A stretch of DNA of 41,647 nt from Dactylosporangium sucinum (GCF_014647515.1 NZ_BMPI01000004.1:1-41647), one strand, 5' to 3'. Shown: positions 8,601 to 19,372, counted from the first letter of the stretch. Made by a program: numbers and translations. The notes: a model not told the origin generated them from the letters alone.

Positions 8601-10544
8601 TCAGATGTCGAGGAACCGAACGTCCTTGGCGTTCCGCTGGATGAACGAGCGGCGCGCCTCCACGTCTTCGCCCATGAGGACGCTGAAAAGCTCGTCCGCG
8701 GTTGCAGCGTCGTCCAAGGTCACCTGACGAAGCATCCGGGTTGCCGGGTTCATGGTGGTTTCCCACAGCTCCGGGTAGTTCATCTCGCCGAGACCCTTGA
8801 ACCGCTGGATGTCGTCCGGCTTCGCGTTGGGCTTCGACTGCTGGCGCAGCTCGATCAGGCCGTCGCGCTCGCGGTCGGTGTACGCGTACTGCGCGTCGTC
8901 GCCCTTCTTGTTCCACTTGATCTTGTACAGCGGAGGCGCGGCCAGGTAGACGTGCCCGAGCTCGATCAGCGGCCGCATGAAGCGGAAGACCAGCGTGAGC
9001 AGCAGGGTCTGGATGTGCTGGCCGTCGACGTCGGCGTCCGCCATCAGGATCAGCTTGTGGTAGCGCAGCTTCTCGATGTCGAACTCGTCGTGGATGCCGG
9101 TGCCGAGCGCGGTGATGAGCGCCTGGACCTCGTTGTTCTTCAGCACGCGGTCGATGCGCGCCTTCTCGACGTTGAGGATCTTGCCGCGGATCGGCAGGAT
9201 CGCCTGCACGCGGGGGTCGCGGCCCTGCTTGGCCGAGCCGCCGGCGGAGTCGCCCTCGACGATGAACAGCTCGCACAGGCGCGGGTCGTTCGACTGGCAG
9301 TCGGCCAGCTTGCCCGGCATCGAGCCGGATTCCAGCAGCGACTTGCGCCGCGCCAGCTTGCGGGCCTGCGAGGCGGCGATCCGCGCCCGGGCGGCCTGCG
9401 AGGCCTTGGTGATGATGGTCTTCACCTCGGCCGGGTTGCGGTCGAACCAGTCGACCAGCCACTCGTTGCAGACCTTCTGCACGAAGCTGCGCGCCTCGGT
9501 GTTGCCCAGCTTGGTCTTGGTCTGGCCCTCGAACTGGGGGTTGGCCAGCTTCACCGAGATGATCGCGGCAAGACCCTCGCGGATGTCCTCGCCGGTGAGC
9601 TTCTCGTCACCCTTCAGCAGCTTCTTGTCGGCACCGTACTTGTTCACGACGCTCGTCAGCGCGGAGCGGAAGCCCTCCTCGTGCGTGCCGCCCTCATGCG
9701 TGTTGATCGTGTTGGCGAACGTGTAGACGCTCTCGCCATACGACTCGTTCCACTGCATGGCGATCTCGACGGCGATGCCCTCGCCCTCCGAGCCGAACTC
9801 GACGACCGAGCGGTGGATCGGGGTCTTGGTCGCGTTGAGGTGCCGGACGAAATCGGCGATGCCGCCCTTGTAGCAGAAGACGACCTCCTTCTTCTCCTCC
9901 GGCACGTCGGGACGCTCGTCGCGCAGCGCGATCGTGAGGCCCCGGTTGAGGAAGGCGTACTCCTGGATCCGGCGGTAGATCGTCTCGTAGACGTAGGTGG
10001 TCGTCTCGAAGATCGTCGGGTCGGGCCAGAACGTGACGCTGGTGCCGGTGCGGTCGGTCGGCTCGCCCTTCTGCAGGGGGTCGGGCTTGGAGTTGCGGTA
10101 GGTCTGGCGCCAGACGAACCCGGCCTGGTGGATCTCCAGGTCGATGCGCGTGGACAGCGCGTTGACGACCGAGATGCCGACGCCGTGCAGGCCGCCGGAG
10201 ACCGCGTAGGCCTTCCCGTCGAACTTGCCGCCGGCGTGCAGCACGGTCAGCACGACCTCGACGGCGGGCCGCTTCTCCTTGGGGTGGATGTCCACGGGGA
10301 TGCCGCGGCCGTTGTCCACGACCCGCACGCCGCCGTCCGCCAGCAGCGTGACCTCGATTGTGTCGCAGTAGCCGGCGAGGGCCTCGTCAACGGCGTTGTC
10401 CACGACCTCCCACACCAGGTGGTGCAGGCCCCGCTCGCCGGTCGAGCCGATATACATGCCCGGGCGCTTGCGGACCGCCTCAAGACCTTCGAGGACGGTG
10501 ATCGAGGAGGAGTCGTAGGACTGATCGGGCTTGTTTGCTGCCAC
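8601..10544 (-). CDS. gyrB: DNA gyrase subunit B
   Basis: A 647-residue ATPase subunit of gyrase. The GHKL ATP-binding fold is seen in [13 protein letters not shown] and DNGRGIPVD, with the glycine lid in [16 protein letters not shown]. The TOPRIM metal-binding motif EGDSAGG is followed by [13 protein letters not shown] and the acidic pair in MADADVDG. The start is the GTG at 10544 (product begins [14 protein letters not shown]). The frame stays open for another 161 codons upstream, but that part is arginine-rich and unlike GyrB. An intergenic region of 445 bp separates it from the divergent gene at 10990. Confidence 0.98.
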   Translation of the reverse strand: MAANKPDQSYDSSSITVLEGLEAVRKRPGMYIGSTGERGLHHLVWEVVDNAVDEALAGYCDTIEVTLLADGGVRVVDNGRGIPVDIHPKEKRPAVEVVLTVLHAGGKFDGKAYAVSGGLHGVGISVVNALSTRIDLEIHQAGFVWRQTYRNSKPDPLQKGEPTDRTGTSVTFWPDPTIFETTTYVYETIYRRIQEYAFLNRGLTIALRDERPDVPEEKKEVVFCYKGGIADFVRHLNATKTPIHRSVVEFGSEGEGIAVEIAMQWNESYGESVYTFANTINTHEGGTHEEGFRSALTSVVNKYGADKKLLKGDEKLTGEDIREGLAAIISVKLANPQFEGQTKTKLGNTEARSFVQKVCNEWLVDWFDRNPAEVKTIITKASQAARARIAASQARKLARRKSLLESGSMPGKLADCQSNDPRLCELFIVEGDSAGGSAKQGRDPRVQAILPIRGKILNVEKARIDRVLKNNEVQALITALGTGIHDEFDIEKLRYHKLILMADADVDGQHIQTLLLTLVFRFMRPLIELGHVYLAAPPLYKIKWNKKGDDAQYAYTDRERDGLIELRQQSKPNAKPDDIQRFKGLGEMNYPELWETTMNPATRMLRQVTLDDAATADELFSVLMGEDVEARRSFIQRNAKDVRFLDI

Positions 10545-10989
10545 CCTCGGTCGCTTTCTCGCACTGGCCGGCCACGCGGGTCGCGTCCCGGGTCGCGTGC
10601 GGAGTCGTGCGTGCACGCCGGACGGTCGAAGGCACGCCGAGAGTCGGCACTCGTACACTGAGCACCCCGACCTCCGGCGGGCCGACCACCGCTGTGACGC
10701 ACACGCGGGAACTGATCGGCTGGCTTCCTGAGCCGCTCCAATCCTACTGTGCCCGTGCGACAATTTCGCGCCGGGACGGTGCCTGTAGTCCTCGTAGCGG
10801 CCCGAACAGTACGGTCCAAAGGTCCCCCTACGCGGGAGGGGTCTTCGTGCGTGGTGGCGGGCGGCACAGCAGGTACAAGAGCCGGGTTTTGGGTTTGGAA
10901 CTTCCGGGGGTCGCGCAACGGCCCGTTCGTGCCGTATGTTCCCCGCCGCGGGGCGGGGCGTGCGGGTCAGGGAAAGTGAGGGTGGCGCG
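10545..10989. other. Intergenic region between gyrB and the divergent gene at 10990
   Basis: This holds the promoters for gyrAB (minus strand) and the divergent plus-strand gene. A small palindrome GCCGA-GAG-TCGGC lies at 10636-10648. I see no convincing -10/-35 pair and no credible gene; the open frames are extensions of gyrB or are arginine-rich. Confidence 0.6.
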
Positions 10990-11547
10990 ATGGGGCTTGA
11001 CAACGTCGCCGTGCAGTGGCCGCGCACCGGCCGGTTCTACGACCCGGTGGCGCCGGCGGAGTTCGTCGACTTCGCGGACCTCGCGGAGAAGCTGCCGCTG
11101 CACGCGGGCCCGGCCGCGGCGCTGGCCGATCACGTGGCGAAGACGGGCACCGTGCGCGTGACGGGGTACACCGAGCTCGTCGACCTCCTCTTCGGGCTCA
11201 ACGGTGTGCTGTACGCCACGGACGCGGCCGCCGAGGACGAAGACCCGGTGATCAGCCCCGACGACTGCGCCTGGATCGCCGGCGGGCTGGAGCGGTTCGT
11301 CAACGGCCACCAGCAGTACGGCGAGGAGATCACCTTCGAGACGGTGAGCACCGTGCTGCGCAAGGCCCTGGAGGGGTCCCGCCTGGCCGAGCAGCAGCTG
11401 CGCTGGCTGCAGAGCCGGCTGGACGCGCTGCGTGACGACGCGGGCAACGCTCCGCAGTGGAGCTACTCCATCGCCGAGCTCGACGTGCTCGCCAAGTTCT
11501 ACCGCCGCTGCGCGATCCGCGGCTTCGCCGTCTACGCGGATTTCTGA
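10990..11547 (+). CDS. Conserved-looking hypothetical protein (185 aa)
   Basis: I do not recognise this family. The product starts [19 protein letters not shown] and is acidic and soluble with no signal peptide or membrane segment. It contains two predicted helical regions (about residues 95-150 and 160-180). The ATG at 10990 has GAGGG about 6 nt upstream; a longer frame from 10936 is unlikely. It lies on the opposite strand to all its neighbours, so it faces the replication fork leaving oriC. It ends 8 bp from the convergent dciA stop. The position inside the normally uninterrupted recF-dciA-gyrB cluster is unusual. Confidence 0.8.
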   Translation: MGLDNVAVQWPRTGRFYDPVAPAEFVDFADLAEKLPLHAGPAAALADHVAKTGTVRVTGYTELVDLLFGLNGVLYATDAAAEDEDPVISPDDCAWIAGGLERFVNGHQQYGEEITFETVSTVLRKALEGSRLAEQQLRWLQSRLDALRDDAGNAPQWSYSIAELDVLAKFYRRCAIRGFAVYADF

Positions 11548-11555
11548 CCGTATCG

Positions 11556-12083
11556 CTATCCGTAGGTGTCCCGCGGGCCCCGGCCGCGGATGCGGCGCGG
11601 CCCGCGGCTCCACGACGGCGTCGTCGGCCCCTGGATGTGCAGCTTCGTCACCACGTTGTGGCCGACCTCGCCCGCGATGCGCGCGAGCAGCTTGCCGGCC
11701 AGCATCCGCAACTGCGTCGCCCACGCCGTCGACTCGGCCTCGACGGTCAGCTCGCCCTGCTCCAGCTTGAGCGGGCGGCAGTGCGCGGCCACGTCCTCGC
11801 CGACGACCTGCGCCCACTCGCCGAAGACCTTCGCCTCCGCGGTCGGGCGCTGCCAGCCGCGCTGCTTGACCAGCCGCTGCAGCACGTCGCCGAACGGCTG
11901 GGGGTCGCGCGGGTCCGGACCCGGACCGGTGTAGCCGCCGCGCCGGCGGACCTGCTGCTCGGTAACCTGCTTGCGGCGCGGCTTGGCGCGGTGCTTGGCC
12001 AGCGCCGCCTCCACCGCCGCGCGGGCCAGCTCGGGACCCTGCCTGGGCTCCTGCTTGGGTTCCTGCCTGGGTTCCTCAGACAC
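11556..12083 (-). CDS. dciA: DciA-family (DUF721) replicative helicase loader
   Basis: A 175-residue DUF721 protein. DciA proteins interact with DnaB and help load the helicase in bacteria lacking DnaC. The conserved domain is C-terminal (about residues 75-165: [14 protein letters not shown], then [19 protein letters not shown] and the [13 protein letters not shown] region). The N-terminal region is rich in Gln, Pro, Arg and Lys. The GTG at 12083 overlaps the recF stop by 8 bp and has GGAGGCGAGG upstream; another GTG at 12101 is possible. Its place between recF and gyrB is the standard actinobacterial one. Confidence 0.92.
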   Translation of the reverse strand: MSEEPRQEPKQEPRQGPELARAAVEAALAKHRAKPRRKQVTEQQVRRRGGYTGPGPDPRDPQPFGDVLQRLVKQRGWQRPTAEAKVFGEWAQVVGEDVAAHCRPLKLEQGELTVEAESTAWATQLRMLAGKLLARIAGEVGHNVVTKLHIQGPTTPSWSRGPRRIRGRGPRDTYG

Positions 12084-13188
12084 GCCGCACCTCGCCTCCA
12101 CCCACCTCGTACCGCGCCCCGCGCAGCGAGCGCGGCACGTCGTCGTCGACGGCGCAGGTGACGATCACCTGGCTCGCCCCGCCGACCAGGTCGGCCAGCC
12201 GCTCCCGGCGGCCGACGTCGAGCTCGGCGAACACGTCGTCGAGGACGAGCACCGGCTCGACCCCGTCGTCACGCAGCAGATCGTAGGCGGCCAGCCGCAG
12301 CGCCAGCGCGTACGACCAGCTCTCCCCGTGGCTCGCGTACCCCTTGGCCGGCAGTTCACCCAGCGTCAGGGTCAGGTCGTCGCGGTGCGGACCGGCGAGG
12401 GTGACACCCCGCTCGATCTCCTGCTTGCGCACCTCGGCCAGCTTCTCCAGCAGCGCCTGCTCGACATCGTCGCGCAACTCGATCGACGGGCTGTAGGCGA
12501 TCCGCGCGTCGGACCGGCTGGCGCTCACCGCCGCGTACGCCTTGGCGACGTGCGGCGCGAGCCCCGCGACCAGGTCGAGCCGCGCGCGGACCAGCTGCGC
12601 GCCGTGCCGCGCGAGGTGCGTGTCCCAGACGTCGAGCGTCGACAGGTCGCCGCCGCGGCTGCCGCCGGTCTTGCGGGCGAGATACGCGCTGCGTAACAAC
12701 GCGTTGCGCTGCTTCAGCACCCGGTCGTAGTCGGCGCGCACACCGGCGAAGCGGGGTTGTCGCTGCTGCAGGAGTTCGTCGAGGTACCGCCGCCGCTCCG
12801 ACGGATCGCCGCGGACCAGCGACAGGTCCTCGGGCGCGAACAGCACCAACTTCAGCGCGCCCAGGATGTCGCGCGTGCGGGTCACCGGCGAGCGGCCGAG
12901 CCGCGCCTTGTTCGCCTTGCCCGGCTCGATCGAGAGTTCGATCAGCAGCTCGCGCTCGTCGTGCAGGACGGCGCAGCGCACCACGGCGCGGGCCGCGCCG
13001 AACCGGACCAGCGGCGCGTCGGTCGCGACCCGGTGGGATTCGAGGGTGGCGATGTACCCCAACGCCTCGACGAGGTTGGTCTTGCCCACCCCGTTGGGTC
13101 CCACGAGGACGCACGGCCCGGGGTCGAGCTCGACGACCACCCGCTGATAACTGCGGAAGTCGACGAGCTCGAGTGCCCGGACGTACAA
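12076..13188 (-). CDS. recF: DNA replication and repair protein RecF
   Basis: A 370-residue SMC-like ATPase that helps load RecA at gaps. Walker A is [10 protein letters not shown] near residue 33; the signature and Walker B regions are near the C-terminus ([13 protein letters not shown]). The start codon is a TTG at 13188, preceded by AGGAAGG, which overlaps the gnd stop 7 bp upstream. The 3' end overlaps dciA by 8 bp, so gnd-recF-dciA are likely co-transcribed. Confidence 0.97.
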   Translation of the reverse strand: MYVRALELVDFRSYQRVVVELDPGPCVLVGPNGVGKTNLVEALGYIATLESHRVATDAPLVRFGAARAVVRCAVLHDERELLIELSIEPGKANKARLGRSPVTRTRDILGALKLVLFAPEDLSLVRGDPSERRRYLDELLQQRQPRFAGVRADYDRVLKQRNALLRSAYLARKTGGSRGGDLSTLDVWDTHLARHGAQLVRARLDLVAGLAPHVAKAYAAVSASRSDARIAYSPSIELRDDVEQALLEKLAEVRKQEIERGVTLAGPHRDDLTLTLGELPAKGYASHGESWSYALALRLAAYDLLRDDGVEPVLVLDDVFAELDVGRRERLADLVGGASQVIVTCAVDDDVPRSLRGARYEVGGGEVRRV

Positions 13189-13195
13189 GCCTTCC

Positions 13196-14068
13196 TCAGT
13201 CCTTCTTCACGGCGTGGCCGCCGAACTGCTGGCGCAGCGCGGCCACCGCCTTCATCGCCGGCGAGTCCTCCTGCCGCGACGCGAACCGCGCGAACAGCGA
13301 CGCGGCGATCACGTTCATCGGCACCGCGAGGCGGATGGCCTCCTCGACCGTCCAGCGACCCTCGCCCGTGTCGTCGGCATACCCCTTGAGGCGGTCGAGC
13401 TTCGGGTCCTCTTCGAGGGCCCGGTCGAGCAGGTCGAGCAGCCAGGACTGGACCACCGACCCGGCCCGCCACGACTTGATGACCTCGGGGATGTTCTCGA
13501 CGTACTCCGACGTCTCGAGCAGCTCGTAGCCCTCGGCGAAGGCGTGCATCATGCCGTACTCAATGCCGTTGTGCACCATCTTCGCGTAGTGGCCGGCGCC
13601 CGGCCCACCCGCGTGCGCGAACCCGAACTCGCCGGCCGGCTTGAGCCCATCGAAGATCGGCATGCAGTGGTCGACGTGCTTCTTCTCGCCGCCGACCATC
13701 AGGGCATAGCCGTTGGTGCGCCCCCAGATGCCGCCGGAGACGCCGGCGTCGAGATATCCGATGCCCTTCTTGCCCAGCCGCTCGGCCCGGGGCGGATCGT
13801 TGCTGAACCGCGAGTTGCCGCCGTCGATCACGATGTCGCCCTCGGAGAGCAGGCCGGAGAGCTCGTCGATGGTGGGCTCGGTGAACTGCACCGGGACCAT
13901 GATCCAGATCACGCGCGGCGCGGCGAGCTTCTCGACCAGCTCGTTGAGCGACGCGACGTCGGTGACGTCGGGGTGGTGGTCGTAGCCGATGACCTCGTGC
14001 CCGGCGGCCCGCAGCCGCTCGCGCATGTTGAAGCCCATCCTGCCCAGGCCGATGAGACCGAGCTGCAT
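13196..14068 (-). CDS. gnd: 6-phosphogluconate dehydrogenase (decarboxylating), short form
   Basis: A 290-residue oxidoreductase converting 6-phosphogluconate to ribulose 5-phosphate in the pentose phosphate pathway. It has an N-terminal Rossmann motif GLGRMG, DGGNSRF and the substrate-binding [18 protein letters not shown] with catalytic lysine and histidine. It is the short form of about 300 residues, lacking the extra C-terminal helices of the 470-residue enzymes; this form is often NAD-dependent. GGAGG lies 9 nt before the ATG. It sits between dnaN and recF, a conserved actinomycete arrangement. Confidence 0.95.
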   Translation of the reverse strand: MQLGLIGLGRMGFNMRERLRAAGHEVIGYDHHPDVTDVASLNELVEKLAAPRVIWIMVPVQFTEPTIDELSGLLSEGDIVIDGGNSRFSNDPPRAERLGKKGIGYLDAGVSGGIWGRTNGYALMVGGEKKHVDHCMPIFDGLKPAGEFGFAHAGGPGAGHYAKMVHNGIEYGMMHAFAEGYELLETSEYVENIPEVIKSWRAGSVVQSWLLDLLDRALEEDPKLDRLKGYADDTGEGRWTVEEAIRLAVPMNVIAASLFARFASRQEDSPAMKAVAALRQQFGGHAVKKD

Positions 14069-14112
14069 GTTGTGGTGCCTCCGATTTCGGCTCTCTGCGC
14101 TGCTTCGCTGTC

Positions 14113-15243
14113 TCAGCTCCCGATGCGGACCGGCATGATCAGGTACCAGTACCCCGGGATGACTTCTCCATCATCCTTCGCCGGAGACATGACCGCAGGC
14201 TTCTTCGGGTCCGTGAAGGACAGCACGGCGATGGGCGCATCGAGCGCCTTGAGGCCGTCGAGCAGGTACTGATGGTTGAAGGCGATCGTCATCGGCTCGC
14301 CCTCGTAGGCGCAGTCCATCGCCTCGCTCGCCCGGGCGTCCTCGCTGCCGCTCGCCTCCACGACGAGACCGTCGGCGCTGAACGACAGGCGGACCGGGGT
14401 CTGCTTCTCGGCGACCAGGCCGACGCGGCGGACGACCTCGTTGAGCGCCGACACGGCGACCCGCGCCTGGGCGTTGTGGGTGTCGGGCAGCAGGGCCCGC
14501 ACCTTCGGGAAGTCGCCGTCGAGCAGCCGCGAGGTGGTCCGGCGGGCGCCGCCCGCGAAACCGATCATCCCCTCGCCGAGCTTGCCCCGCGACAGCGCGA
14601 CCGACACCGAGCCGCCGAGCGGGCCGAGCGTCTTCGCGGTGTCGTCCAGCGTCCGGGCCGGCACGAGCGCGGCCAGGCTGACGTCGGGCTCGTCGGGGCG
14701 CCACTCCAGCTCGCGCACCGCCAGCCGATACCGGTCGGTCGCCAGGAGGGTCAGCTTGCTGCCCTCCAGCTCGATCCGCACACCCGTCAGCATCGGCAGC
14801 GTGTCGTCCCGCCCGGCGGCGATGGCCACCTGCGACACCGCCCCGGCGAACACCGACGCCTCGACCGTGCCGGCCAGCTCGGGCATTTCCGGCAACGTCG
14901 GGTAGTCCTCGACGGGCATCGTCGGCAGCGTGAACCGGGCGCTCCCGCAGGTGATCTCGACGTGCGAGCCGACTGCGGCCAGGTCGACCGGCTTCGCGGG
15001 CAGCGCCTTGGTGATCTCGGCGAGCAGGCGTCCGGAGACGAGCGTCGCGCCGTCGGCGTCGGCCTGGACCTCGACGGTCACCTGGCTCGACACCTCGTAG
15101 TCGAAGCCGGACACCTGCAGGCGGCCGTCGGCGACGCGCAGCAGGACCCCGGCGAGCACCGGGACGGAGGGGCGGCTGGGCAGGCTCTTGGCCGTCCAGG
15201 CGACGGCATCGGCGAGCGCATCGCGCTCGACTCGGAACTTCAT
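14113..15243 (-). CDS. dnaN: DNA polymerase III beta sliding clamp
   Basis: A 376-residue clamp that encircles DNA and tethers polymerase III. Three repeated clamp domains are evident from its length and the beginning MKFRVERDALADAVAWTAKSL. The C-terminus ends in YWYLIMPVRIGS, the conserved hydrophobic tail of the third domain. GGGAGGA lies about 8 nt upstream of the ATG. It is first in the dnaN-gnd-recF-dciA series and is separated from dnaA by the origin. Confidence 0.98.
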   Translation of the reverse strand: MKFRVERDALADAVAWTAKSLPSRPSVPVLAGVLLRVADGRLQVSGFDYEVSSQVTVEVQADADGATLVSGRLLAEITKALPAKPVDLAAVGSHVEITCGSARFTLPTMPVEDYPTLPEMPELAGTVEASVFAGAVSQVAIAAGRDDTLPMLTGVRIELEGSKLTLLATDRYRLAVRELEWRPDEPDVSLAALVPARTLDDTAKTLGPLGGSVSVALSRGKLGEGMIGFAGGARRTTSRLLDGDFPKVRALLPDTHNAQARVAVSALNEVVRRVGLVAEKQTPVRLSFSADGLVVEASGSEDARASEAMDCAYEGEPMTIAFNHQYLLDGLKALDAPIAVLSFTDPKKPAVMSPAKDDGEVIPGYWYLIMPVRIGS

Positions 15244-15800
15244 CGCGGTCCTCCCGCGTTCGACTCGTCTCGGGTCTCAGGCATTGGTGCTTGGTGCTGT
15301 ATGGCACTTCGGCGCCGGTCGGCGGTGGGACGCCGGCGTGCGCTTGGTGCTTCGTACCTGGTGGTGCTCGCTGCTTTGGGTGGCGCCGGTCGACCGGCCG
15401 CGGCGCTGGTGCCCCGGGTCGTTGCCGGGGTCGCCGTCGCCGGATGGTGTCGTGGCTGGTCGGTGGCGTCTGGTCGTGCGGTGGTGCTGGGCTTGCCGGT
15501 GCCGCACGGTCTCCGGCGACGGAGCTGGTGGGCCTCGGGCGTCGCCTGGGCCGTGCAGCGTCGCGTGGCGCCGGCCGACGTGGCCAGGCCGTCGTGCCTG
15601 GGGCCGGGGCCGTGCGGTGTCAGGCCTTGCGGGCGTTGCGGTCTCGGGTCCTGCGGTGTCAGGGCCTGCGGTGTCGATGGTCGTCGGTGGAGTCGATGGG
15701 TAGCTGTGATGCGCGGCGGACGGGCGTGGCTGGTGGGCTGTCCTCGGGCCGCTCATCGAACCTTAGGCGCTCGGGACGGCGGTCGTGCACCGACCCCGCC
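15244..15800. other. Gene-free leader region between dnaN and the DnaA-box cluster
   Basis: A low-complexity GC-rich region with imperfect repeats such as CCTGCGGTGTC (15639 onwards). Open frames exist on both strands but their products are biased (Arg/Gly/Cys or Pro/His/Thr-rich) and resemble no protein. It must carry the dnaN promoter; I cannot place it. Confidence 0.6.
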
Positions 15801-16480
15801 AAATCCGGCTCCCAAAGTTTTCCACCCACCGATGATTGCTTTTTCTTCTCTTCTAAAGAAATTTCCTTCGTAATCATCGGTGGTGTGGATTCTGTGGAAA
15901 ACCCTCATATTCCCTGGTCAGCGCGTTGCGGACCGGTGGATGAGGTGTGTACGAACCCCTGTGTACAACGTTGTGGATTGTGGATAACTACTTGTCCACA
16001 GCCGTTGTCCACCGGTTGTCCACCGGCAATCCCCAGGGTTCATCCACTGCCTGGGGATAACTCGGTTCACCGGAACCTTACGTTGCGTGACGGCGGTCGT
16101 TACTATCCGCGTACGTCCACAAGGCGTCCACACCTCTTCCCCAGAAGTTATCCACAGCCTGTGGATCGCTTGTGTGTGCAACCCGTAGCGACTTGGTGAC
16201 CGGAGCTCGGCGAGGCCCGAGAAGTTGGCACAAACGGAGTTTTCCACAGGTTTTCTGTGGATTCCTTGTGGACAGTGTGGACAAACCCCGCGGGGGTATA
16301 TGTGCACAACTTGTGGATCGGCCTGGGGAATTCCTGTGGACAACTTGAGGCCACATGGCCATTATCGCAGCTAGGTGCCCTGTGGAAACGGTGGACAGTG
16401 TGGTCAGTCCACAGGCTGTGATCAAACGCGGTGGACAACCACTTTCTGTGGAGAAGTTGCCCTACCCCCTGTGGATAACC
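15801..16480. other. oriC: Chromosomal replication origin oriC
   Basis: The dnaN-dnaA intergenic region contains a dense set of DnaA boxes. Perfect TTGTCCACA or TTATCCACA copies lie on the plus strand at 15992-16000 and 16148-16156, and on the minus strand at 15979-15987, 16276-16284, 16335-16343 and 16470-16478. One-mismatch copies occur at 15972, 16005, 16016, 16052, 16160, 16240, 16267, 16312 and 16430 (start positions). An AT-rich stretch (15838-15871) lies at the dnaN-proximal edge. The layout matches actinobacterial oriC. Confidence 0.96.
15826..15883. repeat. 12-bp inverted repeat enclosing an AT-rich stretch at the edge of oriC
   Basis: CCACCGATGATT (15826-15837) and AATCATCGGTGG (15872-15883) are perfect inverted copies. 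Between them are 34 bp, mostly A and T, including TTTCTT and AAGAAA. This is the most AT-rich stretch in the origin, and inferred to be the DNA unwinding element. A cruciform, terminator or protein site are alternatives. Confidence 0.65.
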
Positions 16481-16597
16481 GTCCGAGGCCCGATTTGCCC
16501 CGCGAACCGTCCACACCCGCCGAGGCGTTCGCCGCCTCCGGATCCCACGGTTGGAAGCGCCACAGGATGCGTCCGTGACGTTGCCCGGCCGGCTCCT

Positions 16598-16800
16598 CGA
16601 CGCCGTCGCGCGAGTTCAGCGCCGCCCGTCGACGCCCTCCCGTGAGGCCAGCGCCGCCCTCGACGCCGTCGCGTGAGGCCGGCCCTGCCCCCGCGGCGCC
16701 CGCCCGCGAGTCCAGCGCCCCCCGCGGCGTCCTCGCGCGGGTCCAGCGTTCTCGCGCGGTCCAGCGCCGTCCCGTGAGGCCAGCTCCGCCTTGCCCGCGT
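16598..16800. repeat. Imperfect GC-rich tandem repeats between oriC and the dnaA 3' end
   Basis: Variants of the pattern CGACGCCGTCGCGTGAGGCC followed by AGCGCCGCC recur about six times with changing length. I see no credible gene here. They may be recombinational slippage products or spacing DNA. Confidence 0.55.
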
Positions 16801-16952
16801 GAGTGAACGCGACCGACGAGTTGACGGGCTCCGGACCCGGATGCACGGAGCGGCCGGCTTCGGGTCGCCGCGAGCCAGCCGGTCGCTGATGCCGGACCGG
16901 TCGAGGGCTGCCGCTGGATCGGTCCGTCGGGGAGAACCAGGCGCCAAGCTCA

Positions 16953-17004
16953 TGATCGTGGGAAGCATCTGGCTGCCAGGGCAACCAGATCCTTCCCACG
17001 ATCA
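16953..17004. repeat. Dispersed palindrome, copy A (downstream of dnaA)
   Basis: TGATCGTGGGAAG (16953-16965) pairs with CTTCCCACGATCA (16992-17004). After one C-C mismatch, ATCTGG pairs with CCAGAT. The 12-nt loop is CTGCCAGGGCAA. Copies B (29669-29728) and C (37214-37293) share the ATGATC arms and the TCTGGCTGCC / CCAGAT apex. It starts 41 bp after the dnaA stop on the minus strand, so it could also end dnaA transcription. Confidence 0.85.
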
Positions 17005-17044
17005 AGGGCGCACTCCAGCCCGCGGCCGACGGGGCCGCGCCGGG

Positions 17045-18679
17045 TCAGGTCGTCTGCTTGATGCGGTTCGTCAGTTCGGCGATCTGGTTGTAGAGCGACC
17101 GGCGCTCGGCCATCTGCTGGCGGATCTTGCGGTCCGCGTGCATGACCGTCGTGTGGTCGCGGCCGCCGAAGGCCTGGCCGATGCGGGGCAGGGAGAGATC
17201 GGTCAGCTCGCGGCAGAGGTACATCGCCACCTGGCGGGCGTTCACCAGCACCCGGGAGCGGCTGTGGCCCCGAAGGTCCTCCAGGCTCACCCCGAAGTAG
17301 TCCGCCGTCGATGCCATGATCTGGTCGGCCGTGATCTCCGGGCCCGAGCCGTCGGGGATGAAGTCCCGCAGTACCTCTTCCGCCAGGCTCAGCTCCACCG
17401 GCGAGCGGGTCAGGTTGGCGAACGCGGTGACCCGGATGAGCGCGCCCTCCAGCTCGCGGATCGACGACGCGATGCGCGACGCGATGAACTCCAGCACGTC
17501 CGGCGGGGCGAACAGCCGCTCCTGCGCCGCCTTCTTCTGCAGGATCGCGATACGCGTCTCCAGGTCCGGCGGCTGGATGTCGGCCAGAAGACCCCACTCG
17601 AAGCGGGTCCGCAGCCGGTCCTCCAGCGTCGCCAGTTGCCGGGGAGATCGATCAGAGCTGATCACGATCTGCTTGTTGGCGTTGTGGAGCGTGTTGAAGG
17701 TGTGGAAGAACTCTTCCTGCGTACGCTCCCGGCTCTCCAGGAACTGAATGTCGTCGATCAGCAGGATGTCGACGTCGCGGTACCGGCGCTGGAAGGCCTG
17801 GGTCTTGTCGTCACGCAGGGAGTTGATGAAGTCGTTCGTGAACTCCTCGGTCGACACGTAGCGCACGAACCGGGCGTTCCCGAGCATCGTCGCGTACTGA
17901 CCGATGGCGTGCAGCAGGTGCGTTTTGCCGAGCCCGGAGCCGCCGTAGATGAATAGCGGGTTGTACGCCTTCGCCGGCGACTCGGCCACGGCCACCGAGG
18001 CGGCGTGCGCGAAGCGGTTCGAGGATCCGATGACGAAGGTTTCGAAGGTGTACTTCGGGTTCAGGCGATTCCCCGCGCTGTCCCCGGCCGGCGTGCTCGG
18101 CCGGCTGCGGTCGTCGCGGCCCGTGCCCGGCGACGGCGGGCGCGGCAGCGGCGGCTCGTCGTCCAGCGGCGACAGCAGCTCGTTGCGCGCGGCCTCGAAC
18201 GCGGAGCCGTGCCGCTCGTGCCGGTCGGCGAGCTGCGGCCGGTCGGCCGGCACGCCGGCGGAAGGAGCGGAAGCAGTGGAGGGCGCAGCAGCGGCGGGCA
18301 GGTCGAACAGCCCGTCGCTCGGTTCGCGCGGCGCCGGCGGCTGGTCGTCGAACAGGTCGCGGCGGCCCGCGGCGCCGTTCGACCAGTGCGAGGCCGACGG
18401 TGCGGTCAGCGGCGGGCTGTCGTCCGGCGGCCGCACCGTGACCGCGACCTGGATCGCGCGGCCGAGCAGCCGGGAGAGCGCCTCGGTGATCACCGGGCGG
18501 AGCTTGGTCTCGATCACCTCGCGCGCGAACGCATCGGGCACGGAGAGCAGCGCGGTGTCCTCGACGATGGCCCGCAGCCGGGTGAGACGCAGGTAGGCAC
18601 GCTGCTGCGCCGAGACCACCTCGTCGGCGAGCTCGTCCGTCGTCGCGTGCCACACTGCTGCGAGGTCGGTGTCAGTCAC
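17045..18679 (-). CDS. dnaA: Chromosomal replication initiator DnaA
   Basis: A 544-residue AAA+ initiator that binds DnaA boxes and opens oriC. Domain I (about 1-85) is followed by a long Pro/Ser/Ala-rich linker (about 90-210). The AAA+ domain has Walker [10 protein letters not shown] and Walker [10 protein letters not shown]. Domain IV carries the DnaA signature in [15 protein letters not shown]. The GTG at 18679 ([17 protein letters not shown]) fits the family N-terminus; an upstream in-frame ATG at 18766 adds 29 Gly/Asp/Pro-rich residues overlapping a DnaA box and looks unlikely. Confidence 0.97.
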   Translation of the reverse strand: MTDTDLAAVWHATTDELADEVVSAQQRAYLRLTRLRAIVEDTALLSVPDAFAREVIETKLRPVITEALSRLLGRAIQVAVTVRPPDDSPPLTAPSASHWSNGAAGRRDLFDDQPPAPREPSDGLFDLPAAAAPSTASAPSAGVPADRPQLADRHERHGSAFEAARNELLSPLDDEPPLPRPPSPGTGRDDRSRPSTPAGDSAGNRLNPKYTFETFVIGSSNRFAHAASVAVAESPAKAYNPLFIYGGSGLGKTHLLHAIGQYATMLGNARFVRYVSTEEFTNDFINSLRDDKTQAFQRRYRDVDILLIDDIQFLESRERTQEEFFHTFNTLHNANKQIVISSDRSPRQLATLEDRLRTRFEWGLLADIQPPDLETRIAILQKKAAQERLFAPPDVLEFIASRIASSIRELEGALIRVTAFANLTRSPVELSLAEEVLRDFIPDGSGPEITADQIMASTADYFGVSLEDLRGHSRSRVLVNARQVAMYLCRELTDLSLPRIGQAFGGRDHTTVMHADRKIRQQMAERRSLYNQIAELTNRIKQTT

Positions 18680-19208
18680 CGTTCGCGCACCCCCATCGTC
18701 ATTCGCGGCCCCCACCGCGAGTGGACCGGGCGCCGGGTTCCCGCCGTCCCGGCCATCATTGTCCACAGGTTTTCCACAACCTGTGTATCAACGAGTCATG
18801 TGCCGTGGACGGATCGTCCTGATTCCCTCTCGCCCCGTGCCGACTTGGCGGTCGGCTGGTCGAGACAACGAGGAAGTACAGGTCAGACGCGTCATCTGCC
18901 CCCTGCAGCGCGCCTGTTTGCGGCGATAAGTCCGTTGTGCCCCGTCGCCGGTCTTCGCGGTTTCTACCGGCAACCGGGCACGTTAACAGCGTTGTCCACA
19001 GGCACTCAACTGTTGTCCACAATGATCCTGTGGATTTCGGGGTTCACCGGGGGCCGTGGCGCGCGGTCGCGTCGTTGATCGTTGACGGTGAGTACACCCG
19101 CGCGTACCCTGTTTCGGTTGGAGAACCGCAGCCTGGTAAACTCCAAGCACAGATCGACATCCCGTGGGCGCCTCGCGTCCCGCCAGTCTCAAACAACGGA
19201 GCCCCGAC
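18680..19208. promoter_or_regulatory. dnaA/rpmH divergent promoter region with DnaA boxes
   Basis: Perfect TTGTCCACA boxes lie at 18759-18767, 18992-19000 and 19013-19021, with a TTTTCCACA variant at 18770-18778 and TGTGGATTT at 19029-19037. This suggests DnaA autoregulation and coupling of rpmH-operon expression to replication. No gene is credible in this stretch. Confidence 0.75.
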
Positions 19209-19346
19209 GTGAGCAAGCGCACCTTCCAGCCGAACAACCGCCGGCGCGCGAAGACCCACGGTTTCCGGCTGCGCATGCGCACCCGTGCCGGCCGTGCGAT
19301 CCTGTCGGCGCGCCGCGCCAAGGGGCGCGACCGCCTGTCGGCCTGA
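19209..19346 (+). CDS. rpmH: 50S ribosomal protein L34
   Basis: A 45-residue basic protein of the large ribosomal subunit. The sequence [20 protein letters not shown] and the tail [12 protein letters not shown] are diagnostic. The start is GTG with GGAG about 9 nt upstream. It is the first gene of the rpmH-rnpA-yidD-yidC-jag operon, divergent from dnaA as in most bacteria. Confidence 0.98.
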   Translation: MSKRTFQPNNRRRAKTHGFRLRMRTRAGRAILSARRAKGRDRLSA

Positions 19347-19372
19347 CCGACGCGATCCCTCCGGGAGGCAGC

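Noticed and set aside
15291..16199. 302-codon plus-strand frame into oriC
   Set aside because: Product is Arg/Gly/Cys-rich and crosses the DnaA boxes; no coding features.
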